This document shows positions 45,078 to 55,126 of a stretch of DNA of 64,000 nucleotides, one piece after another. Numbering within the stretch: position 1 is the stretch's first letter; every line of letters begins with the position of its first letter. The DNA comes from Gemmatimonadota bacterium (GTDB lineage: Bacteria > Gemmatimonadota > Gemmatimonadetes > Gemmatimonadales > GWC2-71-9). The stretch spans positions 99,923-163,922 of the forward strand of contig SHZT01000006.1 of NCBI GenBank assembly GCA_009692185.1. Reading direction: 5' to 3'. The notes under the pieces are model-generated. The model had not been told where the DNA came from. It saw nothing but the letters and a program-made list of their open reading frames with translations, and ran no database searches. The translations under genes were made by a program, and so were the position numbers.

Positions 45078-47939
45078 ATGATCCCCCGTTCGTTCGTCGC
45101 CCGGGTCTTGTTCGTGCTCGCCGCCGCCCTGCTCGTGCCGGCCCCGACGGCCCACGCACAGCAGGCCGCGGCGAAGCGGCCAATCACCCACGCCGACTAC
45201 GACAGCTGGCGCTCGATTTCCAACCCGCGCCTCTCCCGTGACGGCAGGTTCCTGGTGTACACGCTGGTGCCCCAGGAAGCCGATGGTGAGCTGGTCCTCC
45301 GCAACCTGACGACCGGCAAGGAAACCCGGTCCGGCATCGGCACGCGGCCCCAGCCCACCGGCGCCGTGGACGAAGAAACCGGGAACCCCATCCCCGTGTC
45401 CGACGTACCCCCCGCGTTTACCTCCGACGGCAAGTACGTCGTGTTCCAGATTCGGCCGTCCAGGCAGGACGCGGACAAAGCGAAGAAGGAAAAGAAGAAG
45501 CCCGAGGACCAGCCCAAGAACGCGGTCGGGATCATGACCGTTGCGACCGGCGCGGTCACGCGCGTGGAGCGGACCAAGAGCTTCCAGGTGGCGGACGACA
45601 ACCCGGGCTTCATCGCGTACCTGCTCGAGGCCAAGAAGGATTCGGCCGCTCCAGCCGCCCGCGGCCGTACAAAGGTGGACTACGGAACCGACCTGGTTTT
45701 GCGTGATCTCGCGGCGGGCACCGAGCGCACGTTCCCTGATGTCCTGGAATACAGCCTGAGCCGCGACGGCAAAGCGCTGGTGTTTGTCGTGTCTTCGCGA
45801 GCCGACCAGAACAACGGCGCTTTCAGCGTCAACCCGTCGTCTCCTGCGCCCTCTGTGGCCCTTCTCACAGGCAAAGGCAGGTACCGCAAACTCACCTGGG
45901 ACGAAAAGCAGACCCAGGCCGTGTTCCTCGCCGACCGGGGCGATTCCGCCAACACCCGGACCAACTACCGGCTCTACCGCTGGGATCGCCAGGGACAGCA
46001 GGCCGAGGAGCTGGTATCGGTGGCGACGGCCAACTTCCGCTCGGGAATGGTCATTTCCGAGCGCAGCGCTATCGACTTCTCGCAGGACGGCCGGGCGGTG
46101 TACTTCGGCGTCGCGCCAACGCCTGAACCGGAGCGGGATTCGACCGCCGATTCAGGCGAGGACAGGGTCTCGGTGGATCTCTGGCACTGGAAGGACGACT
46201 TCATCCAGCCGATGCAGAAAGTGCGGGCGGCCCAGGACCGGAATCGTTCCTATCGGGCCGTGTACAGCCGCGCCGACCGCCGGCTCACCCAGCTGGCCGA
46301 CGAGACCATGCCGACAGTGAACGCCACGGCCGATGGCCGGTTCGCGGTGGGCCAGGACGACCGGCCGTATCGCACGCTGGTCGGCGTGGACGCCAACTAT
46401 GCCGACATCTACATCGTGAGCACCGCCGACGGGAACCGCACGCGCCTGATCGAAAAGCACCAGGGCGCGGTGACGCTCTCTCCGACAGGCAAGTACGGGC
46501 TCTACTTTCGCGGCAAGGACTGGTTCATCGTGTCCATCGCTGATGGCGGAACGAAGAACCTCACCACCGCGATCGACGCAAGCTTCGTCCAGGAAGACTT
46601 CGATTCGCCGAGCGCGGCACCGTCGTGGGGACTCAGCGGATGGACGCGGGACGAGAAATACGTCCTGTTCAACGACCGGTTTGACGTATGGCAGGTCGCC
46701 ACTGATGGGAGCGGCGCCAAGAACCTGACCGACGGCGTCGGCCGGAAGGACAAGACCATCTTCCGCTACGCGCGGCTGGAAGCACCCCAGCCGGGCGAAG
46801 AGCGCGGCATAGATCCCGCCAAGCCCATGCTCTTTGCCGCCGTGAACGAATGGACCCGTGAAGAGGGTTTCTACCGGGACCGGATTGACGGCGGCATGCC
46901 GGAGAAACTCATCTGGGCCGCGAAGAGTTTCGGTGGCGTCACGAAGGCAAAGGACGCCGACGTCGTGATCCTCACCCAGCAGAGCTTCAACGAGTTCCCT
47001 GATATCCAGGTCACCACGTCGGACTTCAAGGCATTGAAGAAGGTAACCGACGCGAACCCGCAGAAGGCGGGGCTCAACTGGGGCAACGCCGAGCTGGTGC
47101 GGTTCAAGAACGTGGACGGTGTCCAGCTTTCCGGCATGCTGATCAAGCCGGAGAACTTCGACCCGAACAAGAAGTACCCCATGATGGTCTATATCTACGA
47201 GAAGCTCTCACAGGGGCTCAACCGGTTCGTGAGCCCCGCGCCCGGCACGAACATCAACCCAGCGTACTACGCGAGCAACGGGTACCTCGTGTTCCAGCCG
47301 GACATCGTCTACACAATCGGCTACCCCGGGCAAAGCGCGCTCAAGTGCGTCCTGCCCGCCGTCCAGGCGGTGGTGGACAAGGGCTTCGTGGACGAGAACG
47401 CGATCGGCATCCAGGGTCACAGCTGGGGCGGCTACCAGATCGCGTACATGACGACGCAAACCAAGCGCTTCAAGGCGGCAGCGCCCGGCGCGGTCGTGGT
47501 CAACATGACCAGCGCGTATAGCGGCATCCGGTGGGGCTCGGGCCTTCCGCGCCAGTTCCAGTACGAGCACACCCAGAGCCGCATCGGCGGCGACATATGG
47601 GAATACCCCATGCGTTTCATCGAGAACTCGGCCCTGTTCCAGCTGGACCGCGTGCAAACGCCAATCCTCACGATCCACAACGACGCCGACGACGCGGTAC
47701 CGTGGTACCAGGGCATCGAGTACTACCTGGGGCTTCGGCGCCTGGGGAAAGAGGTCTACTTCTTCAGCTACAACGGCGAGCCGCACGGCCTCCGGAAGCG
47801 GGTGAACCAGAAGGACTACACGGTCCGCCTCCAGCAGTATTTCGATCACTTCCTGAAAGGCGCGCCGGAACCCGACTGGATGCTGAAGGGCCAGCCGTTC
47901 CTGGAGAAAGACAAGCCCAAAGTGACATCGGACAATTGA
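45078..47939 (+). CDS. S9 family peptidase
   Basis: Signal peptide, propeller region, GIQGHSWGGYQIAYMTTQT, IHNDADDAVPW, NGEPHGL. Confidence 0.93.
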   Translation: MIPRSFVARVLFVLAAALLVPAPTAHAQQAAAKRPITHADYDSWRSISNPRLSRDGRFLVYTLVPQEADGELVLRNLTTGKETRSGIGTRPQPTGAVDEETGNPIPVSDVPPAFTSDGKYVVFQIRPSRQDADKAKKEKKKPEDQPKNAVGIMTVATGAVTRVERTKSFQVADDNPGFIAYLLEAKKDSAAPAARGRTKVDYGTDLVLRDLAAGTERTFPDVLEYSLSRDGKALVFVVSSRADQNNGAFSVNPSSPAPSVALLTGKGRYRKLTWDEKQTQAVFLADRGDSANTRTNYRLYRWDRQGQQAEELVSVATANFRSGMVISERSAIDFSQDGRAVYFGVAPTPEPERDSTADSGEDRVSVDLWHWKDDFIQPMQKVRAAQDRNRSYRAVYSRADRRLTQLADETMPTVNATADGRFAVGQDDRPYRTLVGVDANYADIYIVSTADGNRTRLIEKHQGAVTLSPTGKYGLYFRGKDWFIVSIADGGTKNLTTAIDASFVQEDFDSPSAAPSWGLSGWTRDEKYVLFNDRFDVWQVATDGSGAKNLTDGVGRKDKTIFRYARLEAPQPGEERGIDPAKPMLFAAVNEWTREEGFYRDRIDGGMPEKLIWAAKSFGGVTKAKDADVVILTQQSFNEFPDIQVTTSDFKALKKVTDANPQKAGLNWGNAELVRFKNVDGVQLSGMLIKPENFDPNKKYPMMVYIYEKLSQGLNRFVSPAPGTNINPAYYASNGYLVFQPDIVYTIGYPGQSALKCVLPAVQAVVDKGFVDENAIGIQGHSWGGYQIAYMTTQTKRFKAAAPGAVVVNMTSAYSGIRWGSGLPRQFQYEHTQSRIGGDIWEYPMRFIENSALFQLDRVQTPILTIHNDADDAVPWYQGIEYYLGLRRLGKEVYFFSYNGEPHGLRKRVNQKDYTVRLQQYFDHFLKGAPEPDWMLKGQPFLEKDKPKVTSDN

Positions 47940-47953
47940 CCCAGCCCACCGTT

Positions 47954-47992
47954 CCCCCTCTCCCGTATGGGAGAGGGGGACAGGGGGTGAGG
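47954..47992 (+). repeat. 39-bp palindromic dispersed repeat, copy 1
   Basis: ccccctctcccgtatgggagagggggacagggggtgagg; 11-bp perfect stem. Confidence 0.97.
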
Positions 47993-48502
47993 CCCTGGTA
48001 TTTCGCCGTGTCCACGACAAAGTTCGTGGTCATGTCGCTGGCGACGTTCGGCGTGTACAACGTGTACTGGATGTACCAGCAGTGGGTGTTCGTGCGCGCC
48101 AGGACGAATGAGGACCTGAGCCCGTTCTGGCGCACGTTCTTCGGCCCGATCTACACCTTCTCCCTGTTCAGGCGGATCAGCCGGGCAGCGGAAGAAACCG
48201 GCTCCGGCGGACTCGCTCACCAGCTGTACGCCCTCGCATACATCATTTCGCTGTTCACGGTGCGCCTTCCGCCACCGTACTGGATGATTTCCATGTTCGC
48301 GTTCGTGCCGCTGATTCCGGTCCAGTCCGCCGCTACGCGGGTCAATGGGGTCATCGCGCCCGGCAGTCCGCCGAACGACCGCTACACCCTGCCCAATGTC
48401 GCAATGATCGCGATCGGCGGGCTCATGCTCTTGATCCTGGTCGCGGCGCTGTTTATTCCCGTGGAGCCGATGGACACCGGCGCTGTCAACGTCTCGGTGT
48501 GA
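47988..48502 (+). CDS. Multi-TM hypothetical membrane protein
   Basis: MRPWYFAVSTTKFVVMSLATFGVYNVYWMYQQW...; GTG start lies inside a dispersed repeat. Confidence 0.65.
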
Positions 48503-48509
48503 TGGTCGC

Positions 48510-49112
48510 ATGACCCGCGGAACCCTGATCGCCCTGGTCGCGCTCGCGGCCGCCACGCCCGTTTTCGCCCAACTTCCGGTCTCCCTCCCCGAGTGGGTCC
48601 GCATGGGTCACGCGTGGAACGGCCCGAACACCTGCATTCCGGGGCAGACCATCGCGGGCAAGACCATCGAGCGCGGCGGCGATCCCAACGAGGTGCTGTT
48701 CGGCCGGCGCTTCCCGGGGCGGGACTCGGCCGCCATGGCGCCACTCTGGGGCAAGGTACGCCAGTGCATCGGCCCGGTGCCCGGCTTGCCGGACAAGTCC
48801 GGCGCGCTGATCGCCGTCGAGGCCGGCGGTGTCATCACCAAGCTGATTTACGGCCTGGGCGGCAAGGAAGGCGCGGAGGTGCTCAGGACCTGGTACGCGG
48901 GCATGCAGAAGGCGCACGGGCCAGCCGATCAGTACCCCGACAGTGTCCGCGCGTGGACCACCGACACGTTGGTATACGAGATCCTGCCAGCCAGCGACTT
49001 CTGGTTCGGCGCGGTCACGGTGCACATCCGGTCCTTGAGCGGATGTCGGTGGCTCGTTCGCGAAGCCGCAAGAATCCAGAGACCCGGAGACCGGCCCGTT
49101 TCCTGTTGGTGA
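48510..49112 (+). CDS. Exported hypothetical protein
   Basis: Signal peptide MTRGTLIALVALAAATPVFAQ. Confidence 0.65.
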   Translation: MTRGTLIALVALAAATPVFAQLPVSLPEWVRMGHAWNGPNTCIPGQTIAGKTIERGGDPNEVLFGRRFPGRDSAAMAPLWGKVRQCIGPVPGLPDKSGALIAVEAGGVITKLIYGLGGKEGAEVLRTWYAGMQKAHGPADQYPDSVRAWTTDTLVYEILPASDFWFGAVTVHIRSLSGCRWLVREAARIQRPGDRPVSCW

Positions 49113-49129
49113 TCTGAGAGGAGAGCCCG

Positions 49130-51265
49130 ATGACATGCACCAGGATTCTCACCGCAGGCCTGTTCTCGATTACTCTACTGCTCGCGCCCGCAACCGCCTT
49201 TGCCAAGGCGACCACCGATAACCGACCCCCAATGGCCAAAAAAGTCCCGCACGTCACCAAGATCCACGGCTACACGCTCTCCGACGACTACTTCTGGCTC
49301 CGGGACCGCAAGGATCCGGATGTCATGAAGTACCTCGAGGCGGAGAACGCCAATACCGACGCGGTCATGGAGCCGAACAAGGCGCTCCAGGAGTCCCTCT
49401 ACCAGGAAATGCTCGGCCGGATCAAGCAGACCGACCTGAGCGTGCCGTACCGGATCGGCGAGTACTTCTACTACTCACGAACCGAAGAGGGAAAGCAGTA
49501 TTCCATCTACTGCCGCAAAAAGGGCGGCCTGGCCGGCACCGAGGAAGTGCTCCTCGACCTGAACCAGCTCGCCGAGGGGCACAAGTTCTTAGGTGTCGGC
49601 GCCTACAATGTCAGTGACGACGCCCGGTGGCTGGCGTACTCACTCGACACCACCGGCTACCGCCAGTACACCATGCACGTGAAGGATTTGCAAACCGGGC
49701 AGACGCTCATCGAGAGCATCGAGCGGGTGGGCTCGGTAGAGTGGGCCACCGACAACAAGACCCTGTTCTACACGACGGAAGACCCGGTCTCCAAGCGGTC
49801 AGACAATTTCTACCGGCACGTCGTCGGGACGTCCGCGAGCGAACTCATTTATCACGAGGGGGATGAGCTGTTCGACGTCGGCGCGGGCCGGTCGCTCGAC
49901 AAGAAAGTGATCTTCCTCGGCTCGTTCGCGAAGACGTCCACCGAGTTCCGCTTTCTTCTGGCCGACCGGCCCACGGACGCGCTCCGGATCGTCCTCCTTC
50001 GGCGGGACGAACAGGAGTACGACGTGGACCACTACGGCGGCCAGTTCTACATTCGCACCAACCAGGACGCCACCAACTTCCGCGTGGTCACCGCCCCCAT
50101 CAACGACCCGTCGGAAAAGAACTGGAAGCCGTTCATCGCACACAACCCGGCCGTGCGGGTGAGCGGGCTCCTGTTCTTCGCCAATCATCTCGTCGTGGTG
50201 GAACGCGAAAACGGCTTGAGTTATTTGCGAGTCATCGACATGGCCACCAAGGCCTCACACCGGATCATCACCGACGAGCCTGACTACTCGGTGGCACTCA
50301 CCAGCAACCACGAGTTCAACACCACCACCGTCCGTTTCAACTATCAGTCCATGGTGACGCCGGGGTCCGTGTACGACTACGACTTGAACACCCGGAAACG
50401 CGTCCTCTTGAAGCAGCAGCCGGTGCTGGGCGGGTTCGACCCGGCCCACTACGAGGCGAAACGCATCTGGGCCGTGGCGAAGGACGGCACCAAGGTCCCC
50501 ATCTCGCTCGTTTACAAGAAAGGCGTGGCCTTCGACGGCAAGGCGCCCCTCCTTCTATATGGATACGGTTCGTACGGCGTTTCGCTTTCGGCCACGTTCT
50601 CCTCGGCCCGGCTAAGCCTCCTGGATCGCGGAGCCATATTCGCGCAGGCGTATATCAGGGGCGGGGGCGAGCTGGGCGAGCAGTGGCGGCTGGACGGCCG
50701 CATGATGAAGAAGATGAACACGTTCACCGACTTCATTGACTGCGCGGACTACCTCGTCAAGAACAAGTACACCTCGCCCGACCGCATGATCATCCAGGGA
50801 GGGAGCGCCGGCGGCCTGCTCCTGGGCGCCGTGAGCAACATGCGGCCGGACCTGTTCAAGGCGGTCGTCTCGCAGGTGCCGTTCGTGGACATCATGAACA
50901 CCATGCTGGACGCGTCTCTCCCGCTCACAACGAGCGAGTACATCGAGTGGGGCAACCCGAACGAGAAACCCGCATTCGACTACATGATGCAGTACTCCCC
51001 GTACGACAACATCAAGAAACAGGACTACCCAGCAATGCTCGTCTGGGTATCGCTCAATGACAGCCAGGTGCCGTACTGGGAAGGAAGCAAGCTCGTCGCG
51101 CGCTTGCGCGACATGAAGACCGACAAGAACCCGCTCCTGCTCAAGGCCAACCTCGGCGCCGGCCACGGGGGCGCGTCCGGCCGCTACGATGCACTTCGCG
51201 AGACGGCATTCACCTATTCGTTCATGCTGTGGCAGTGGGGATTGGCCACGCCGCCCAGGACCTGA
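49130..51265 (+). CDS. Oligopeptidase B-like S9A peptidase
   Basis: IHGYTLSDDYFWLRDRKDPDVMKYLEAEN; IQGGSAGGLLLGAV; NLGAGHGGASGRY. Confidence 0.94.
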   Translation: MTCTRILTAGLFSITLLLAPATAFAKATTDNRPPMAKKVPHVTKIHGYTLSDDYFWLRDRKDPDVMKYLEAENANTDAVMEPNKALQESLYQEMLGRIKQTDLSVPYRIGEYFYYSRTEEGKQYSIYCRKKGGLAGTEEVLLDLNQLAEGHKFLGVGAYNVSDDARWLAYSLDTTGYRQYTMHVKDLQTGQTLIESIERVGSVEWATDNKTLFYTTEDPVSKRSDNFYRHVVGTSASELIYHEGDELFDVGAGRSLDKKVIFLGSFAKTSTEFRFLLADRPTDALRIVLLRRDEQEYDVDHYGGQFYIRTNQDATNFRVVTAPINDPSEKNWKPFIAHNPAVRVSGLLFFANHLVVVERENGLSYLRVIDMATKASHRIITDEPDYSVALTSNHEFNTTTVRFNYQSMVTPGSVYDYDLNTRKRVLLKQQPVLGGFDPAHYEAKRIWAVAKDGTKVPISLVYKKGVAFDGKAPLLLYGYGSYGVSLSATFSSARLSLLDRGAIFAQAYIRGGGELGEQWRLDGRMMKKMNTFTDFIDCADYLVKNKYTSPDRMIIQGGSAGGLLLGAVSNMRPDLFKAVVSQVPFVDIMNTMLDASLPLTTSEYIEWGNPNEKPAFDYMMQYSPYDNIKKQDYPAMLVWVSLNDSQVPYWEGSKLVARLRDMKTDKNPLLLKANLGAGHGGASGRYDALRETAFTYSFMLWQWGLATPPRT

Positions 51266-51282
51266 TCCGGAACGGCAGTGCC

Positions 51283-52158
51283 GTGACCAAACGCCACTCG
51301 GCCGAGGTGTTCGAGGTGCCCAAGATGCTGGGCATCGCGATCTTCCTTCTTCTAATGGGCGGCACGCTCGTCCTCATGTCGGTGGAGCTCATCAACACCG
51401 ACGACGAACCAGGCACCGGCGGGCGGATCGTCGCGTTCCTCTTCGGCGGCCTCATTGTCTTCATGGGTGGGCGGATCGGCGGCCTGCCGCTCCTCGCCCT
51501 AGCGGAAGGCGAGGGCGTCAAGGACTGGGTGGGCGCGCTGCTCCTCGGCCTACGGCTGATGGTGAAGCGCGCGAACATCCGCTCGGTGGTGTCGGCCCTG
51601 TTTCTCGCAGCGCTGGCCGCCGGCTACTGGGCTGAGCTCCACGGCACCGAGTTCTGGGGTACGTCCCGCGACGTCCTGATAGACCTCGTCACACTCGAAT
51701 TCCTGGTCATTCACGGTTTCCCGTTCTTCGTGCTCGCGTCATCGCCCATCCGCATACCCGGCAAGGCACGGGCCTGGGGAATGTTCTTCACCGGGCTGCT
51801 GTGCCTGCTGTACTTCGGGTTCGCGTGGACCGCCGGGAACTGGTGGGGAATCCTGAGCCTCGCGTACCTGCTCATGCCCAACCTGCTGGCCTTCGGGCAG
51901 GAGAGCGAGGAGTTCGGGGTGCGCACGATCACGATCGCGCGCTGGGCGCTCAAGTTCGTGGCGATCGTCGGCGTCGCCATGGCGCTCGACCAGCACCGCC
52001 TTCAGGGCTCGGGCAACCTCAAAATCGGCCTCTACTATTTCGGTATCCAGGCACTCATCGAGCTGTTCCGCCTGACCGAAGCCCCGCTGGACCTCGGAGT
52101 CGCCTGGGCCCGCCTCCCCGCCCACAAGCGACGCCAGATGGAGATGCGCAGCAGCTAA
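51283..52158 (+). CDS. Multi-TM hypothetical membrane protein
   Basis: Several TM helices; start uncertain within ORF 51229..52158. Confidence 0.6.
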   Translation: MTKRHSAEVFEVPKMLGIAIFLLLMGGTLVLMSVELINTDDEPGTGGRIVAFLFGGLIVFMGGRIGGLPLLALAEGEGVKDWVGALLLGLRLMVKRANIRSVVSALFLAALAAGYWAELHGTEFWGTSRDVLIDLVTLEFLVIHGFPFFVLASSPIRIPGKARAWGMFFTGLLCLLYFGFAWTAGNWWGILSLAYLLMPNLLAFGQESEEFGVRTITIARWALKFVAIVGVAMALDQHRLQGSGNLKIGLYYFGIQALIELFRLTEAPLDLGVAWARLPAHKRRQMEMRSS

Positions 52159-52241
52159 CCATTCACGCCCGCTTTCACCCATCTTCACGCGGTACTGGGC
52201 AAACTCCTCAAGCGGCATTGACGCCCGCCGGAGATCGGGAA

Positions 52242-52952
52242 ATGGAAGCACAACAGAAGCCCGCGACCAGAATTCCCGAGCTGCACCGCATGGAACGGGT
52301 GGGCTGGCTCCGCGCGGCGGTCCTGGGCGCCAACGATGGGCTCATCTCGACCGGCAGCCTCGTGGTCGGCGTCGCGTCGGCGAAGTCGTCGCCGGAAGCC
52401 GTGTTCATCGCGGCACTCGCGGGACTCGTCGCGGGCGCCCTGTCCATGGCCGCCGGCGAGTATGTGTCGGTCAGCTCCCAAGCTGATACGGAGGAGGCCG
52501 AACTTTCTCGCGAGCGCCGGGAACACGCCGCCGACCCGGCGGCGGAGCGGGCGGAACTGGCCGGGATCTACGTGGCGAGGGGGCTTACGCGGGACCTGGC
52601 CCTCCAGGTCGCCGAGCAGCTCTCAGCGCATGACGCCCTCGGCTCCCATGCACGCGACGAGCTGGGCATCCACGCCCTGACCCGCGCCCGGCCGTTACAG
52701 GCGGCACTCGCCTCGGCGGTGGCATTCGGGGTGGGCGCCGCGCCGCCTCTCGTGCTGTCGGGAGTCATGCCCCTCCAGTGGCTGACCACCGCGGTCGTCG
52801 CCAGCTCCCTCTTCTTCCTGGTCATACTCGGCTCCGTGTCTGCCCGGCTGGGCAGTGCCCCCGCACTGGGTGGCGCGGTGCGCGTCACGTTCTGGGGCGC
52901 CGTCGCCATGGCCGCGACGGCGCTAGTGGGGACCATGTTCGGAGCCACCTGA
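52242..52952 (+). CDS. VIT1/CCC1 family Fe/Mn transporter
   Basis: WLRAAVLGANDGLISTGSLVVGVA; GALSMAAGEYVSVSSQADTE. Confidence 0.92.
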   Translation: MEAQQKPATRIPELHRMERVGWLRAAVLGANDGLISTGSLVVGVASAKSSPEAVFIAALAGLVAGALSMAAGEYVSVSSQADTEEAELSRERREHAADPAAERAELAGIYVARGLTRDLALQVAEQLSAHDALGSHARDELGIHALTRARPLQAALASAVAFGVGAAPPLVLSGVMPLQWLTTAVVASSLFFLVILGSVSARLGSAPALGGAVRVTFWGAVAMAATALVGTMFGAT

Positions 52953-52967
52953 TACCGAGGCCGCTTC

Positions 52968-53006
52968 CCCCCTCTCCCGTATGGGAGAGGGGGACAGGGG
53001 GTGAGG
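52968..53006 (+). repeat. 39-bp palindromic dispersed repeat, copy 2
   Basis: Identical to copy 1 over 39 nt. Confidence 0.97.
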
Positions 53007-53049
53007 AACAACGCGCCGCCGTTATCTTGATCGCTGGCGAAAGGCAGCA

Positions 53050-53982
53050 ATGAAGATCCTCGTACTCGGCGCCGGCGCGATCGGCGGCTATTTCGGCGGC
53101 CGGCTCGCGGAAGCGGGCGTGGATGTGACATTCCTCGTCCGGCCGAAGCGCAACGAACAGCTCGCACGTGACGGCCTCAAGGTCGAGAGCAAGCTCGGCA
53201 ACCTCAAGCTGCCGGTGAAGACCGTGCTCGCCGAGGACGTGAAGCCCGGCTACGACCTGGTGCTCTTCACCTGCAAGGCCTACGACCTCGATTCGGCCAT
53301 GGATGCCATCGCGCCCGCGATGACCGGCGGAGCGGCGCTGGTCCCGATGCTCAACGGCATGTCTCACTACGAGCAGCTGGATGCACGCTTTGGCCGGAAG
53401 AACATCCTGGGCGGCACGTGCTTCATTGACTCGAGCCTCCAGAAGGACGGCGTCATCCGTCACGGCGAGAAACTCCAGCGGATGGTCTTCGGCGAGCGGG
53501 ATCCGTCCCAGGCCGCCAGCGCAAAAGCGTTCGGCGAGGCGCTCGCGAAGACCAAGCTCGAGTGGGAGCGTTCGGATGTCATCGAGCAGGTGCTGTGGGA
53601 GAAGCTCATGTTCCTCGCGGCACTCGCCTCGGTCACATGTCTCTTTCGCGGCAACGTCAGGGAGATCATGGCCGCGCCCCGCGGGCGGGACGTCATGGAG
53701 CGGGCGATCAAGTCCAACATGGAGATCGCCAAACGCGAAGGATTCCCGCCAAGGGCGCCCGCGGTGGAGTTCGCGTTCACCAGAGGTACGGATGCCGACG
53801 GCCCGTGGATGTCCTCGATGCTGCGGGACATGGAAGCCGGCGCCCCGGTCGAGGCGGATCACATCATTGGCTGGATGCTGGAGAAGGCGCGGAAGAATCG
53901 CGTGGATGACGGAATTCTCTCGATGGCCTACACCCACCTCAAGACGTACGAGGCACGGCGGAAGGCCGGAAGGCTAGCTTAA
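53050..53982 (+). CDS. panE: 2-dehydropantoate 2-reductase (ketopantoate reductase)
   Basis: [54 protein letters not shown]. Confidence 0.93.
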   Translation: MKILVLGAGAIGGYFGGRLAEAGVDVTFLVRPKRNEQLARDGLKVESKLGNLKLPVKTVLAEDVKPGYDLVLFTCKAYDLDSAMDAIAPAMTGGAALVPMLNGMSHYEQLDARFGRKNILGGTCFIDSSLQKDGVIRHGEKLQRMVFGERDPSQAASAKAFGEALAKTKLEWERSDVIEQVLWEKLMFLAALASVTCLFRGNVREIMAAPRGRDVMERAIKSNMEIAKREGFPPRAPAVEFAFTRGTDADGPWMSSMLRDMEAGAPVEADHIIGWMLEKARKNRVDDGILSMAYTHLKTYEARRKAGRLA

Positions 53983-53986
53983 TCCC

Positions 53987-54451
53987 ATGTTCACACTCAT
54001 CCATGTTCTGATCAGTGTCGTCGGCCTCGGCGCCGGGTTCGGCATTCTCGCCGGCCTCTTGAACGGGAAACAGTTCAACGGCATGACCGGGTTGTTCCTG
54101 GTCTCGACGGTCCTCACCAACGCGACCGGGTTCGGCTTCCCATTCTTCGGCCTCCACCCCTCGCATATCGTCGCCGCCATTTCGCTCGTCGTACTAGCGG
54201 TCACGATCTACGCGTACTACGCGCGCCGCCTGGCAGGCCGCTGGCGCCGGGTGTACGTCGCCGGCGCGGTGATGGCGCTCTACTTCAATGTCTTCTTGCT
54301 CCTCACTCAATTGTTCCGGAAGGTCCCCGCCATGTTCGAGCTGGCTCCGACGCAGTCGGAGGCGCCGTTCGCGGCCTCGCAGGGGCTCGTGTTCCTGGTG
54401 TTCGCCTGGCTGGGGTGGCGGGCGATGAAGAGGTTCACGCCGGGGGCGTGA
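53987..54451 (+). CDS. Four-TM hypothetical membrane protein
   Basis: Hydrophobic ORF MFTLIHVLISVVGLGAGFGILAGLLNGKQFNGMTGLFL. Confidence 0.65.
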   Translation: MFTLIHVLISVVGLGAGFGILAGLLNGKQFNGMTGLFLVSTVLTNATGFGFPFFGLHPSHIVAAISLVVLAVTIYAYYARRLAGRWRRVYVAGAVMALYFNVFLLLTQLFRKVPAMFELAPTQSEAPFAASQGLVFLVFAWLGWRAMKRFTPGA

Positions 54452-54514
54452 GCAGCCAGAGGAGCTGACTTCCACACTCCTTCCTACCTACTGCTTCCCC
54501 AAAAACACGCCGCC

Positions 54515-54557
54515 GTCATCCCGAGGGGCCCTCGCGCAGCGAGGGGACCGAGGGACC
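54515..54557. repeat. GTCATCCCGAG...GAGGGACC-type dispersed repeat
   Basis: gtcatcccgaggggccctcgcgcagcgaggggaccgagggacc with inner ccctcgc-gca-gcgaggg stem. Confidence 0.6.
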
Positions 54558-54681
54558 GCTGTGGCTCGCCGGCCGGGGCGATTGACCGCCACTTGGCTGC
54601 TCGCGTGAACATTCGTCCAGACAGATCGACATCATCGTTCTCGCAAGCACCCCGGGGAAACCTCAGGCAAGAGGGGGTTTC

Positions 54682-55021
54682 ATGATATGCCGCCATATGC
54701 TCGCACTCGTCGCCGGCTTTGGGATCGCGGCCGCATGCACCGATTCGTCGCTCGACCCGTCAGGCGCTACCCAACAGCCGTCGTTTGCGAAGGAGGGCGC
54801 GCCTTCGAGCCGGGCGAACAGCAGCCCGCCACCGACTTGAGGCGCGGCAGCCTGGCCATCTATCCGGCCGGGGTGGGCCGGAATCTCGCGCAAACGTTCA
54901 CGCCCGGTTCCAACCAGTGGCTGGGGTACCTCGAGAGGATGTCACGCAGCGCTTCGCGCATTTCCTGGCTAGGATCGGCCTACCTGAACCGGAGAAGCAG
55001 ACATCTGGCGTTTCACTCTAG
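54682..55021 (+). pseudogene. Possible decayed lipoprotein gene
   Basis: 54682..54840 reads MICRHMLALVAGFGIAAACTDSSLDPSG...PPPT*; the adjacent frame then reads GVGRNLAQTFTPGSNQWLGYLE, suggesting a frameshifted remnant. Confidence 0.4.
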
Positions 55022-55126
55022 GACATGAGCAACGACCCTCGCATCGAACCGCTTGCTTCCCCCTTCCTCCACCCTCACCTTAACCGTTCATCGCCTAGCA
55101 GCCCTCAGCCCCGTCCCGGAGCCTTC

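Noticed and set aside
43886-45187. 433-aa minus-strand ORF
   Set aside because: Antisense to VTT and DUF2269-like membrane genes; low-complexity His/Arg/Asp-rich sequence with no domain pattern.
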